This document shows positions 1-11,392 of a stretch of 64,000 nucleotides of DNA, in pieces. The position numbers and the translations under genes are program-made. The stretch lies in contig NC_065898.1 of assembly GCF_905147045.1 (NCBI RefSeq), forward strand, positions 11,966,001 through 12,030,000, read 5' to 3'. Every line of letters begins with the position of its first letter. Within the stretch, counting starts at the first letter, position 1. Under the pieces are notes generated by a model. The model saw only the letters and a program-made list of their open reading frames with translations. It did no database searches and was not told where the DNA came from. Source of the stretch: Nymphalis io. Taxonomy: Eukaryota > Arthropoda > Insecta > Lepidoptera > Nymphalidae.

Positions 1-116
1 ACCAGTTGGAAGACCAGGCTACGGGATCCAGTCTGACCCCTTATGACGTTAAACTCAACATCTCCGTCTACATCTGTAGTCGCGCTGACATCTATGTACG
101 AGATGACAAAACCGGA
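1..116 (-). CDS. Secreted protein, exon 3 (partial, runs off window)
   Basis: Third visible coding exon of the minus-strand gene that starts at 2216. A pyrimidine-rich acceptor (minus strand, seven T then CAG) ends at 117. The exon opens in phase 0, as exon 2 requires, and stays open to the window edge, giving 38 codons plus 2 nt. The protein here reads SGFVISYIDVSATTDVDG and continues DVEFNVIRGQTGS, an alternating hydrophobic pattern typical of a small beta-sheet protein. The spacing of the 'I.YI.V' strand, a Gly-rich turn and a following 'LVFQL' strand reminds me of the small secreted MBF2 / salivary-secreted-peptide-like insect families, but I cannot confirm this. The rest of the gene lies left of the window. 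Confidence 0.72.
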
Positions 117-1360
117 CTGAAAAAAATAATTGGGGTATTGAAAATGGTAGATGGGTGATCGGTTTTGAGACATAAATAATTTTAAATTAAAAAGGCAGAT
201 GATACACGCTACAACTGAACTTTGATAATATTTTATTGGTTTATGAGAGTAAATCTGTTCACGCCCAAGCTCTTGAACTATAAACTCGTGCAGTCTAAGT
301 CTCTCTTGAGAAAGGAGAATCTGCTATTAGCTATTATACCAGAGGCAGCTTAATCACCATTAAGCAAACTACTGGTGGTAGAGTTTTGTGCAAGCTCGTC
401 TGGGTAGGTACCACCCACTCATCAGATACCTATTCTACCGCAAAACAGCAGTACTTGGTATTGTTGTGTTCCGGTTTGAAGGGTTAGTGAGCCAGTGTAA
501 TTACAGGCACAAGGGACATAACATCTTAGTTCCCAAGGTTGGTGGCAAATTGGCGATGTATGCGATGGTTAACATTTCTTACAATGCCAATGTCTATGGG
601 CGTTGGTAACTTACCATCAGCTGGCCCATATGCTCGTCCGCCTTCCTATTCTATATAAAAAAAAAAACTGATTACGTTCATGTAGAATATAAGTTATATT
701 TTAAAATTCGTATCATTAATTTATACCCATTCAAAGTAAGGGTGGATTTTTATCTCGGAAAATGAATGGGAAACAGAGGGTTAGGGAATAATTGAAAATT
801 ATATGTGTTCTTTTGTTAAGCTGATATCAACGCCAAAATTACTAATTTTCATCAAAAGAACGTTGTCTTACTACATTTGCTACTTAATACGCTTAATATA
901 CAGATGATAATGTATATAAACTAATAAGTAGATTGAAAGAATACTTACATTAATTCAATTTTTTTTTCAAATTTCAATAATTTAAAAAAAAAACAATAAT
1001 TAAAAAAAAATTTAGTTATAATATATGTTTTTTCTAAAAAATGTTGAAAACAATATCTTATGTAATTACAAAATTGAGCCAAATCTGTAGTCGTTTACGA
1101 ATTTACATAATAAAATATATATACAAGCATTGTGCATATTTAATATTATGGGATACAATAAATATGTGAAATCTATTTCGTTTTTAAAACATAGCTGAAA
1201 CCTTCAACTAAGTTCCTGGCTGAAATGTTACGATTACTATGATGGGTAAAACTGTTCATAAAGAAGAATACGCTTTTCAAACAAATGTATCAAAAATTCC
1301 CATATAAAGGAATCAAATAGACTTATATCACAAGTACTAAGATGAAATAGTGTAACTTAC
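117..1360 (-). other. Intron 2 of the minus-strand secreted-protein gene
   Basis: Bounded by donor GTAAGT (minus strand, 1360-1355) and the T-run/CAG acceptor (to 117). It contains a complete family B retroposon (371-667). The rest is AT-rich unique sequence in which I see no further exon. Confidence 0.65.
371..667 (+). repeat. Family B retroposon, near full length
   Basis: Starts 'actggtggtagagttttg' and ends 'ctatataaaaaaaaaa'. About 297 bp with an A-rich 3' tail, which argues for retroposition by a LINE. It shows no tRNA-like A/B boxes, so its head type is unresolved. It sits inside intron 2 of the minus-strand gene. Confidence 0.85.
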
Positions 1361-1449
1361 TCTAGCTGAAGTATTAACTGTGACGAAAAATGGATCATAG
1401 TTGTTCCTGTGCCGATATCTATCAGATCCCCCTTTCATGGGCAAAGAAC
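1361..1449 (-). CDS. Secreted protein, exon 2
   Basis: An 89-nt exon on the minus strand. The acceptor 'ttgattacag' lies immediately above 1449 and the donor GTAAGT immediately below 1361. With the single G carried over from exon 1 it gives exactly 30 codons: GSLPMKGGSDRYRHRNNYDP followed by FFVTVNTSAR. It is open in the required frame, and both splice sites match consensus. The segment is rich in Arg, Asn and Tyr and would lie in the N-terminal part of the mature secreted protein. The phase chain (exon 1 ends phase 1, exon 2 ends phase 0, exon 3 starts phase 0) is the main reason for calling a real gene. Confidence 0.78.
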
Positions 1450-2116
1450 CTGTAATCAAATAAGAGTCTTATTATCAAAAACCGTCAAATTATATTTGAA
1501 TGCCACATGTCATACACGCACATGTTAAAATGTAAGCACGTGCAAACGCATACAAACAAAGCGCTCTCACACGTATACCAATAACCTATTGATCTAAGTA
1601 GGATTTATACGAGTACCGTTTTAACGTTATCATGCACACAAGTAGCAAGATTACGTTGTTCTAAAATGGTTTACGTAATAACTAATAACTAACACTCTGA
1701 GTCCTTTAGGGTAAAGGCATTACAATTAGCTGGTGTGCTGGCGGTAACTACAATACTAGTATATGAATGATCTTTTTTTATCTTATAGAATGAGTTGGCG
1801 GACGAGTAAATGGGCCACCTGATGGTAAGTGGTCACCAACGCCCATAGACATTGGCATTGTAAGAGATGTTAACCATCGCTTAGATGTAAGCGCGCGCTA
1901 TGCGCTACCAACCTTGGGAGCTAAGATGATATGTCCCTTTTGCTGTAATTACTCATTATACTGAAGAAGAAAATGAAGTGTAAAATATTTTTGCAAACAA
2001 ATATTGCATTATTTCTGCTTGGATTTAAATCCAATAGCTAGCATATTTGGTTATATCAACTGGTTACTGAATAAATATTACAGTCAGGATAAATTTAAAT
2101 CTAACGAAGAACTCAC
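1450..2116 (-). other. Intron 1 of the minus-strand secreted-protein gene
   Basis: 667 bp, donor GTGAGT (minus, 2116-2111), acceptor CAG at 1452-1450. It holds one 5'-truncated family B copy (1773-1955) and otherwise AT-rich unique sequence. Confidence 0.7.
1773..1955 (-). repeat. Family B retroposon, 5'-truncated
   Basis: Reverse-complement copy starting with the T-run of its tail. It covers the 3' two-thirds of the family, from the 'cgtccgcc' tail region back to the 'gggacat' region, then degrades. Confidence 0.8.
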
Positions 2117-2216
2117 CATCATATTCAATTCCAACTTTGAATTTCTTCGTCGCAAACTGTTGTGGATAGCTCCCCACCAGGGTAAAGAATGCACAGAATA
2201 GAGTAAACTTGTACAT
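2117..2216 (-). CDS. Small secreted protein, exon 1 with signal peptide
   Basis: First coding exon of an otherwise hidden minus-strand gene. ATG at 2216-2214, 33 codons plus one nt, then a consensus donor (ATG|GTGAGT). The N-terminus MYKFTLFCAFFTLVGS is a textbook signal peptide: Lys at position 3, a hydrophobic core, and small residues Gly15-Ser16 before a likely cleavage site ahead of YPQQ. The mature N-terminus reads YPQQFATKKFKVGIEYD. With exons 2 and 3 the visible protein is about 101 residues and would be secreted. Its function is unknown to me; a distant resemblance to MBF2-like/salivary secreted peptides rests on strand pattern only. A weak TATA-like GATAAAAT lies on the minus strand at 2272-2265. 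Confidence 0.78.
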
Positions 2217-2344
2217 TTTGACTATTTAACCCGAAGACAAAGAGAAAACTAACATTGACACATAATTTTATCTCGTACTATCGACGTGATGAGATTAAGT
2301 GAATTCCTTAGATATGCAGTTTACATTCTCGTTTTCGAAACAAG

Positions 2345-2475
2345 CTATTTTTTTTTGTGTTAGAGGCGGCAAACGGGCAGGAGGCTCGCTTATAAAAAGT
2401 GACTACCACCGCCCATGGACACCTGCAACACCCGAGGGCTTGCAAGTGCGTTACCGGATGAGTACGCTCTTTTTT
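2345..2475 (-). repeat. Fragment of a retroposon 3' end
   Basis: A T-run followed by 'ggcaaacgggcaggaggctc' and 'gcccatggacacctgcaaca'. This looks like the reverse complement of a common lepidopteran retroposon 3' end; it is not one of families A-G. Confidence 0.5.
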
Positions 2476-3120
2476 ATAGGTTTGTATTTCTTGAATGTAT
2501 TAATAATATGTAATAAATTAATAAGCTATGCTGCTTGGAAAGGTTTTAAGGAAATTTTAATAAGCTTTCTTTCTTTTTTCGAAGGTCATGTGTAAGGTGA
2601 TACACGAACGTGAATAAATATTATGCCTTGAAACATATATAAGTGCATTAATATTATATTTATTATATTTTGGATAGTTAATACGATTTAAAAAAGTTTT
2701 TGCTCAAAATCCATTAAATATACTAAAGATCAATAATAAAAATTATTTATGTGCCCGACGATTTTATTTATTACAAAAAAATAGTGTCGCTCCGCCATAA
2801 ATGGCGGTACGAGAGATGTTATGATTTCGTAACGCTTATCTTTGCAAGTGATATTGATAGCAGAGCGAATTCATCAGCACTTTATCAATTGTATTATCTA
2901 TAAATCGGATGCAATTCTATAATCAATAAAATAAAATTGCCATACATTCGAGATGAGAAGGCCCAGTAGATAAAAGATTTGGAACGTACGAACGTAGATT
3001 GTGGTTTCGAATTAGGGTATTGTGGTTTCATGTCCTTTAATGTTTATAATCCGTGCTACGCGGTGACGAAATATCGTGAGAAATTTGTCAAAATTGTCTG
3101 CTATGTGTCTCCTTATAATA

Positions 3121-3376
3121 AGGGCTTTGTGCAACTACAGGCACATGGGATATAACATCTTAGTTACAAAGGTTGGTGGTACATTGGATGTAAATAATAA
3201 TGATTAATATAGCGCCAGTGTGTTTAGGCGGTGGTGACCAATTAAAATCAGGTGGGCCATTTGTCCGTCCTATCAGTATCAGTATCAGTAACAGCCTGTT
3301 AATGTCTCACTGCTGAACTAAGGCCTCCTCTCCCTTTTTGGGGAGAAGGTCCGTCCTACCTATTTTATAAAAGAAT
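3121..3376 (+). repeat. Family B copy interrupted by a SINE A fragment
   Basis: An internally deleted B copy (3121-3272) whose tail resumes at 3349 ('ccgtcctacctattttataa'). The interruption is a SINE A fragment flanked by the duplicated target 'gtccgtccta'. Confidence 0.75.
3273..3348 (-). repeat. SINE A, 3' fragment nested in family B
   Basis: Only the last 60 or so bases of family A plus a short-period tail ((atcagt)n as read on the plus strand). A perfect 10-bp TSD, 'gtccgtccta', lies at 3263-3272 and 3349-3358, so it inserted already 5'-truncated. Confidence 0.8.
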
Positions 3377-3573
3377 ATGTTGGATGCCACATGTGTTTCA
3401 CTAGGAAGCTTTGACTACTAGAACATATACAGGCTGTTACGTTACCTTTACTATAAATAAATCACGGGGAAATCCTTGGTATAAACCTTGGGTGGGGTTC
3501 CACCGACGGCTAATAATAAAATTTAATTTTGCAAATGCCGGTCACTATTGTACGAGTAGTGTTTGTAATATTT

Positions 3574-3865
3574 ACTGGTGGTAGGGCTTTGTGCAAGCTC
3601 GTTTGGGTAGGTACCACCCACTCATCAGATATTCTACCGCAAAACAGCAATACTTGATATTGTTGTGTTCCGGTTTGAAGGGTGAGTGAGCCAGTGTAAT
3701 TACAGGCACAAGGGACATAAAATCTTAGTTCCCAAGGTTGGTGGCGCATTGGCTATAAGCGATGGTTGACATTTCTTACAATGCCAATGTCTAAGGGCGT
3801 TTGGTGACCACTTACCATCAGGTAGCCCATATGCTCGTCCACCTTCCTATTCTATAAAAAAAAAA
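3574..3865 (+). repeat. Family B retroposon, full length
   Basis: Complete head 'actggtggtagggctttg' through to 'tattctataaaaaaaaa', 292 bp. One of the best-preserved copies here. Confidence 0.9.
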
Positions 3866-4538
3866 TGACAGTAATTAAAATAAGTTATACGCTAAGCTTG
3901 CACCGGTCTTGAATTATTAGTCCTTCGAAATCACTCAACCATTAACTTTTATATTTATTAATATTAGGGAGCATCTTTGCTAATCACCGTATTTTCACAT
4001 ATATTTTATTCCGCTGCCGCCGACGCACGTTAAAGTAGTTTCTTCAAGATGGCGCGAAAACGTCGTCGTTGATTGGTCAGACGACATCCCAATAGTAATG
4101 AAAGAGGAAGACAAATATATATATTTCGTTATAAGTTTGAAAGAGTTAATGTGTGTTTTTTGTAATTGGTGTTGCAAGTATTATAACCTAAAAAAAATTA
4201 TTTGATCTTCTAATATAATTCTACATCAGAGCATATGACGCTGTACTCATAAAGGGGTCATTTATTAAATTCTATTTCAAAATGGCGCGAATAATGAACA
4301 ATGGATGACGAGTAATAGAAAAATGTTAATTAATCCTCGCAAAGTGTCACGAGGCGATGAAAGGGACAAAAGAAAATTGCACCGACATCAGACCTAACTA
4401 GAATATAAGTAATATTAGTAACAAGAACTACTAATGCTTACTACGTTAATAAAATTGTGACTTTTAGAGTAAATCACAAATATGAAAAAGCTAGCTTTTT
4501 ATATATATTTTTTATAATGATTGCTGAGAGCCAAATAA

Positions 4539-4597
4539 AGCCGAGATGACCTTGTGGTTAGAACGCGTAAATCTTAACCGATGATCATGGGTTCAGC
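4539..4597 (+). repeat. SINE A, head fragment only
   Basis: Contains the A-box region and a B box 'gggttca', then family similarity stops abruptly. It is a 3'-truncated relic. Confidence 0.65.
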
Positions 4598-4866
4598 AAA
4601 TAAAAACAAACACATGGACACTTAGTGCAGTCATGGTTGTTCTGTGCGACATTTTTATATTTCATAACAAAAAATATGACGTGATATGATATTTATCTTA
4701 CTAAAATGTATGGGGATGTCTGTTGATTGTAAAAATGAGATTAAATTTTCATAACTTTTAACTATTGTTTAACTTGGTCAAAGTGAAATTCATCTCATGT
4801 TGTATCTACGTTTTGACACGTATTTACGACTTACCAAGGAGACCAGGACCCCCAATTGTTTAAAAA

Positions 4867-5170
4867 GTCGAGAAGGCCCAGTGGTAAGAACGCGTGAATC
4901 TTAACCGATGAACGTGGGTTCAAACCCGGGCAAGCACCACTGAATTTTCATGTGCTTAATTTGTGTTTATAATTCATCTCGTGCTTGACGGTGAAGGAAA
5001 ACATCGTGAGGAAACCTGCATGTGTCTAATTTCATTGAAATTATGCCACATGTGTATTTTACCAACCCGCATTCGAGCAGCGTGGTGGAATAAGCTCCAA
5101 ACCTTTTCCTCAAAAAAGGGAGAGGAGGCCTTAGCCCAGCAGTGGGACATTAACAGGCTGTTACTGTTAA
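4867..5170 (+). repeat. SINE A, full length
   Basis: A box 'aggcccagtgg' and B box 'ggttcaaaccc' in tRNA spacing. The body runs through 'aggccttagcccagcagtgg' to the tail 'ggctgttactgtta'. About 304 bp. Confidence 0.88.
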
Positions 5171-5493
5171 ATAAACATCGGGTGGTATGTATTGAATGTA
5201 TGAACAATTTGACAATAGTCAAATTCAATCAACAAATCAACATCTTGGGGTAATAAATATTGTTTTTATATATCAGAAACATTACAATAATTATATTGAA
5301 TTAATATAATAACGCGTCGGTTACATTTGATTACAGTTATTTCGTTAATAGACCACAGACGCGAACCAACATCGATTCTCGAGTGTAATTAATAATCCAA
5401 TAACATGAAGAATATCTTATACATTGTGACTAAATACAGAATCATAAGATGAATAATTGTAACAACATTTATGAACATGTTACTTAGTTCGAT

Positions 5494-5620
5494 TGCCTCG
5501 TTGGTCTAGTGGTGGTAGATGTAAGGCCGCAGACCCGGATTGTCCTGGGTTCAAATCCCAGGTCAGGCCAGTAAAAAGTTATTAAGTTATTATATCGAAA
5601 ATTCTCAATAGCAGCCCGTA
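5494..5620 (+). repeat. SINE C, head and proximal body
   Basis: tRNA-like head with A box 'tggtctagtgg' and B box 'ggttcaaatccc', followed by the family body up to 'agcagcccg', where it is truncated. The ends do not form a 7-bp acceptor stem, so it is not a tRNA gene. Confidence 0.8.
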
Positions 5621-5950
5621 ATGAATTATTTTCTAATTTATTAATTAGAATTAATATGGTCCGAGATGTAGCATTGAGATAATAGCCTCAGGCAGTTTGT
5701 TGGCTGGGCCGTTAACGTAGCGTTTAAAGGACCGATATGATCTTGTATATTTGTTTTTTTTTTAGGATTTTGTTTTAGCAATGCACTTACTTCAATAAAG
5801 AGTTCAGCTTGTATTTGGAGTGGGGGGAGTGGACAACACTATCCCAAGGGATCCCAATGGCTTATATATAACACAAATTACATTTTAATAAATAAGGATA
5901 TGAACTCATGTACAAACTCCACATTTGAGGGCAAATGAGGTATATAATAT

Positions 5951-6243
5951 TTTTTTTTTTATAGAATAGGAAGGCGGACGAGCATATGGGCCACCTGATG
6001 GTAAGTGGTCACCAACGCCCTTAGACATTGGCATTGTAAGAAATGTCAACCATCGCTTACATAGCCAATGCGCCACCAACCTTGGGAACTAAGATTTTAT
6101 GTCCCTTGTGCCTGTAATTACACTGGCTCACTCAGTCTTCAAACCGGAACACAACAATACCAAGTACTGCTGTTTTGCGGTAGAATATCTGATGAGTAGG
6201 TGGTACCTACCCAGGCGAGCTTGCACAAAGCCGTACCACCAGT
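5951..6243 (-). repeat. Family B retroposon, full length
   Basis: Complete reverse copy from the T-run tail to 'gtaccaccagt', 293 bp. Derived ORFs on either strand are shadows. Confidence 0.9.
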
Positions 6244-6720
6244 AAATATATGGTATATATCGTATAATATGTTATTATATTTACTTTAGGTTATTTCAAG
6301 CGAGAAATCGATACTAAAAATGGAAACATTATTAGTTAATTAGTTAAATGGCGCGTGATTAAAGCGCCACGTAATGGTAATTATTTTAATTGTGATATTA
6401 TTTAATTATTTCCTCACATAATTTTGTAAGGTGCTTGCTATTTATAATTTTGAATTTATACGTTTAATTCCATTGTCACCATTTGTTATTTACGTTTCCA
6501 TAAGCACTATTAATACAGGTAGCCTTGATTACATATGTAACGGACATAACATCTATGATTACTTGGTCGCAGCGCATTTCCCATTTAAGAAGTGGTTTAT
6601 GCAACAGTGGCATTTACGGTCTATTTTCTGCATTATGTATTTACTTCGAAAGCTTGCTATGTTGTATGTAACAAAAATATTTTTTCTTAAAAATAAAAAC
6701 CTATAAGAAAATTTAGTTAT

Positions 6721-6790
6721 CTATGCTAATAAAAACAATTTCTGTCTGTCTGTCCGTGATTTCAAAATAACTGTCTGTTTGAAGTCATTA
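6721..6790 (+). repeat. Family G fragment
   Basis: 'ctatgctaataaaaacaatt' followed by the 'tctgtctgtctgtccgtga' motif typical of the start of family G. It is short and diverged. Confidence 0.4.
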
Positions 6791-7094
6791 TGGCTTAATT
6801 TAAATATTTGATATTTAACTATGTATAATTAAAACATGCATTATCTACGTTAAGATTTGAAATATTTTCGTTACAAAATAAATTACACGCTGCTGAAGTC
6901 ATGTTTAGTTTAAATATGAGTGTAGTTTATTTAAAAAAACTTTCTGCGCTGTTATTAAAAGATTTACTTGTCTGCGTATTATCTGACATTATGAGACTTT
7001 CTCGTGCTCAGAATAGTTCCCAAGGGTGTGATGCGACGCTCTATAAAGGTTGTTATACATTTAAAGAATCGCAACTTATTGTATATCTTTCAAA

Positions 7095-7616
7095 TTTTTT
7101 TATGAAATAGGCAGACAAATAGGCCACGTGAAGATACGGGGTCACCACCGCTCATAGACATTTTATGTCCGTCCGTAACAGCCTGTGAATGTCCCACTGC
7201 TGGGCTAAAGGTCTCCTCTCCCTTTTTGAGGAGAAGGTTTGGGGCTTTTTCCACCACGCTGCTCCAGTGCGGGTTGGTGGAATACACATGTGGTAGAATT
7301 TCAGTGAAATTATACACATGCAAGTTTCCTCACGATGTTTTCCTTCACCGTAAAGCACGAGATGAATTATAATCACAAATTAAGTACATGAAAATTCAGT
7401 GGTGCTTGCCCGGGCTTGAACCCACTATCATCGGTTAAGATTTACGCGTTCTTACCATTGGGCCATCTCGGCTTATGTAGGAACACAATTTATTTAAGAA
7501 CAACATTTTATGTAGGAAATATTAACCATTCCGTACATCGCCATGTACACATAATGTGCCACCAACGTTGGGAACAAATATGTTATTACCTTTGTGCCTT
7601 TTGTTACACTGACTAA
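7095..7616 (-). repeat. Family B copy split by a SINE A
   Basis: B sequence occupies about 7095-7165 (tail side) and 7512-7616 (middle). The A copy at 7175-7474 lies between them, and 'acattttatgt' occurs on both sides. The B copy is old and diverged. Confidence 0.65.
7175..7474 (-). repeat. SINE A, full length, nested in family B
   Basis: Reverse copy from 'gtaacagcctgtgaatgtcc' to the head 'gggccatctcggct'. The B box is read on the minus strand as 'ggttcaagccc'. Confidence 0.85.
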
Positions 7617-7656
7617 CAAAAAAAACTGTAAAATATTAACAAAACTGAATTCCTTT

Positions 7657-7929
7657 TCAAGCTCGTCTAGGTAGGTACCACCCATCTCATCAGCTATTCT
7701 ACCGCAAAACAGCAGTACTTGGTATTGTTGTGTTCCGATGTGAAGGGTGAGTGAGCCAGTGTAATTACAGGCACAAGGGACATAACATCTTAGTTTCCAA
7801 GGTTGGCGGCGCATTAGCGATGTAAGCGATGGTTAACATTTCTTACAATGCCAATGTCTATTGGTGTTGGTGACCATTTACCAACAGGTGGCCCATATGC
7901 TCGTCCGCCTACCTATTCTATAAAAAAAA
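7657..7929 (+). repeat. Family B retroposon, first ~20 bp missing
   Basis: Starts inside the head at 'caagctcgtctaggtaggta' and ends in 'tattctataaaaaaaa'. Confidence 0.88.
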
Positions 7930-9147
7930 TCCACTAAATATTCTCATGAGAAACTTTATCGAAAGAGGAGCTATCAATTGGAAGACGCGTCAACTTTATT
8001 TATAACGGTTTTAAATATAAGGAAAAAAAGCCTTAGATTTTACAGAGAAAATAATTACTGGAGTAAAATAAAATGTGTTATTTGTAGGCGGACGACATAT
8101 TTCTTATAAAGATTAAAAATAATTGTAATAATTTTACGTCAAATGGCATATTTACAAACGTAAAGCGGATTATTTAAAAATATATAATAAACTTGAAATT
8201 GTTGGTGGTGCTGGTCCAAATATTGCCCTGTGATTTTTTATCGATTATGCGTCGAGTCATATAAGAATCACCATTTGAAGTTTAATATTTCACAATATTT
8301 TAATATCGATAATATAAATATGGCTATCTTTCACTAAAACTCGCTTAAGGCACTTAATTTTCGGTGTCGTGATTTTGAAAAGACCGGTCGTGTATTACAC
8401 TAGTATGTGATATGAAAAGTCAAAATTTGACGCTTATCGTAGTGGATATATGATTTGAAATTGATATTTATTTACGAGGCGAAATATTTATACTCGGATA
8501 ATATTTCTTAAGCATTAATTATATTTTATATAATAGATGTATTTAGAACAGTTCCTAACGATATATTATCTCTTGCCCATTTATTCACGTGGACTTCCGT
8601 CTTATTCCATTGGGATGAAAGGGCAGCTTCGTTTCAATGTCACAATTTATTCTCCTTTCAAATTTAACTTTTCACGTAACGAGAAGAGCCAAACAAACTA
8701 ATCTTCATCTTTATAAAATTCTAATTTATTTTCATTCAACTTAACTAAATATTTCGTCCGGATTAAACTAAAATAATGTGGTGATTAGTAAAACAATGTT
8801 GTCTTTTTCTTTCAAATATCTAATTAATAATATTAATAATAACAATTTATTGAGAAAAAACATAGCCTTAAATATAAATATAGAGTTTTTATATAATTAA
8901 GTAAAAAAAAGAAAAAATAATAATAAAATAAAAATAAAAACACAATTATAACATAGAAACTAGGTACATGACATGTCAAAAATAATTCTGTTCACTTCCA
9001 AATTAGGCGATAACCGGTATCTTGGAAGTCAATAATAATAGAAAAAGATAAGTCAGTTTTTAACTAAAAAGTCGCTAAGCAAGGTCAAATGTTAAAAGTA
9101 ATAAGTAAAAAGGGACAATTTGTCCCTTCTTCTACTAAGCAAAAAAA

Positions 9148-9460
9148 GCCGAGATGGCCCTGTGGTAAGAACGCGTGAATCTTAACCGATGATCGTGGGT
9201 TCAAACCCGGGCAAGCACCACTGAATTTTCATGTGCTTAATTTGTGATTATAATTCATCTCGTGCTTTACGGTGAAGGAAAAAATCGTGAGGAAACCTGC
9301 ATGTGTCTAATTTCACTGAAGTTCTGCCACATGTGAATTCTACCAACCCGCATTGGAGCAGCGTGCTGGAATAAGCTCCAAACCTTCTCCTCAAAAAGAG
9401 GAGAGGAGGCCTTTAGCCCAGCAGTGGGACATTCACAGGCTGTTACGGTTACGGTACGGT
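9148..9460 (+). repeat. SINE A, full length
   Basis: Head 'gccgagatggccctgtggta', B box 'ggttcaaaccc', tail 'gttacggttacggtacggta'. The tail shows the roughly 6-bp periodic end of this family clearly. Confidence 0.9.
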
Positions 9461-10023
9461 ATCTACTAAGCATACAGCACCCCACCTTATTGGCTCCACT
9501 GGTGACAGCAATTGCGATTTAACGTGGAAATGCTACTAGCATTCTTGCCACCTTTTAATTCGATGGTTATAATAACAGCTGTGTTTATAACTTAAGTATT
9601 AAGTAGATAATTGATAAATATATTTATCATATTTTACATATATAGGTCTATATCCTGACCGACTTACACAAGCCCAATCACCAAGTAACATGTGCTCTAT
9701 CCCTTTCTTAATAATAAAATTTATGTAACAACACCTTGGTTACAGTCCAAAATAATTCTCCATAAACATAAGTGAGTTTAATGGCTGTCTATTAATTTAA
9801 GGTAATATGTTGTACTATTGTCAGGATTAATGGGCAGTGGAAAATATATAGTGAGGAACTGTTGGTTATATATCTAACTATTGTTATATATAACTGTATT
9901 ATATAAATTGAATTGAGGGTATCTGTAAATAACGCTTAATGTACAATCGTTGTTATACATAGATTCATGTTTAAAAAGATTTTCACACTACTGTTTTTGA
10001 CGGCGTTCTTGGTTTATGGCTGT

Positions 10024-10232
10024 TTTTTATGCTATAGGTGGGTGGACGGGCACATGGGCCACCTGATGTTAAGTGTTCACTATCGTCCATAGACATTAGC
10101 GATATAGAAGTATGAGCCATTTCTTACATCGCCAATACGCCCCCAACCTTGTGCCTGTAGTTACATTGGCTTACTCATCCTTCAAACCGGAACGCAACAA
10201 TACAAAATATTAATGATTAGCGCCCTACCACA
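10024..10232 (-). repeat. Family B, diverged, internally deleted
   Basis: Reverse copy with recognisable 'gggccacctgatg', 'ccttcaaaccggaac' and terminal 'gccctaccac' blocks separated by deletions. Confidence 0.65.
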
Positions 10233-10504
10233 TAGTAAGATAATAGGCTAGTTAAAAATGCTATAAATCCCGATATCGCAGTAAGCATCTTGTCAGTTTT
10301 CTGTTAAGATTTTTTAGTAGCAGCTTGGATTATAAGAATTGGCAATAGTTCTCTCTTGTCTCAGTAAGCACGTAAAGCTGTTAGTCCTTTGGCTAATCTC
10401 CCTCCGGTCATGTCGTATACCCTAGTGGATTGAATTATTAGATTTATGGACTAGACAGTGCACTTGTATTTGTGTATCGCTCTATTGCAACTTTTGATAT
10501 ACTT

Positions 10505-10590
10505 TACTTGTTGGTAGGTAAGCAAGCCTATCTTGGTAGGTAGCATTCACTCATTAGATATTCTATTACCAAACAACAATGCTTAAGATT
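10505..10590 (+). repeat. Family B, head fragment, diverged
   Basis: Aligns by eye to the first 80 bp of the family ('cactcattagatattcta' matches 'cactcatcagatattcta'). Confidence 0.5.
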
Positions 10591-10620
10591 TATTCTAACT
10601 AAGCTTAAATTCGCACTACA

Positions 10621-10918
10621 GTAACAGCCTGTTAATGTCCCACTGCTGGGCTAAGGCCTCTTCTCCCTTTTGAGAAGAAGGTTTTGAGCTTATTTCACCA
10701 CGCTGCTCCAATTTGGGTCGGTAAAATACACATGCGGCATAATTTCATTGAAATTAGGCAATATGCAGGTATCCTCACGATATTTTCCTTCACCATCAAG
10801 CACGTTTTGAATTATAAACATAAATTAAGCACATAAAAATTCAGTGGTGCTTGCCTGGGCTTGAACCCACGATCATCGGTTAAGATTCACGCGTTCTAAC
10901 CACTAGGCTATCTCGGCT
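10621..10918 (-). repeat. SINE A, full length
   Basis: Reverse copy from 'gtaacagcctgttaatgtcc' to 'ctaggctatctcggct'. B box (minus) 'ggttcaagccc'. Moderately diverged. Confidence 0.85.
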
Positions 10919-11156
10919 TAGTAAATTGACACTAAGTAATGTAATACATAGACAAGATCTGTTTGTTTGTTTTGCAGACAGTCAAATTCTATCCGATTTA
11001 TATGTATTAGTAGTATTAATCCTATCTATTCAAATTGTACTGACAGTTTTGGAAATCAGCGCTTTTAACAAATCAAACTCGGGTATACGTAGATATACAT
11101 ATAGATAATTGATTCAATTTGATTAAAAGTAAACGAAGATATAAAAAGTAAAGCAA

Positions 11157-11392
11157 ATATCCCGCTGCTGATCAAAGACCACTTTTCTATTGTATTGAAA
11201 AGAAGGTTTAGAGCTTATTTCACCACACTGATCCTAATCTGATTGATGGATTTACCTGTGGCAAATTTTCATCCGGTATTTTACTTAACCGTCGAGAACG
11301 AGATGAATTATAAACTCTTAAAAACTCAGTGGTTCACGGACCGTTATGAATCCACAATCAGCTAAAAGTCACGTGATCTAGTCAATGGCTCT
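11157..11392 (-). repeat. SINE A, highly diverged
   Basis: Blocks 'cccgctgctgatcaaagacc', 'gagcttatttcaccacactg' and 'gagatgaattataaactctt' keep family order on the reverse strand. An old copy. Confidence 0.55.

Noticed and set aside
388..609. ORFs of 60-100 codons across family B copies (for example here, 3510-3749, 27241-27492, 45663-45896, 48818-49030)
   Set aside because: The same peptide pattern recurs with random truncations wherever family B occurs on either strand; it reflects the nucleotide repeat, not a conserved protein.
4963..5253. ORFs across SINE A copies (for example here, 7152-7376, 37496-37762, 42758-42964)
   Set aside because: Shadows of a Pol III-type SINE; frames differ between copies.
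5494..5572. tRNA gene at the SINE C head
   Set aside because: A and B boxes are present, but the first seven bases do not pair with the 3' end and the same sequence continues into a dispersed SINE body.
6431..6706. 91-codon plus-strand ORF
   Set aside because: Hydrophobic AT-rich translation without homology I recognise, splice sites or promoter; not distinguishable from chance.
8304..8311. TATCGATA (DREF-like) site
   Set aside because: An isolated 8-mer in AT-rich DNA, not near a recognised transcription start.
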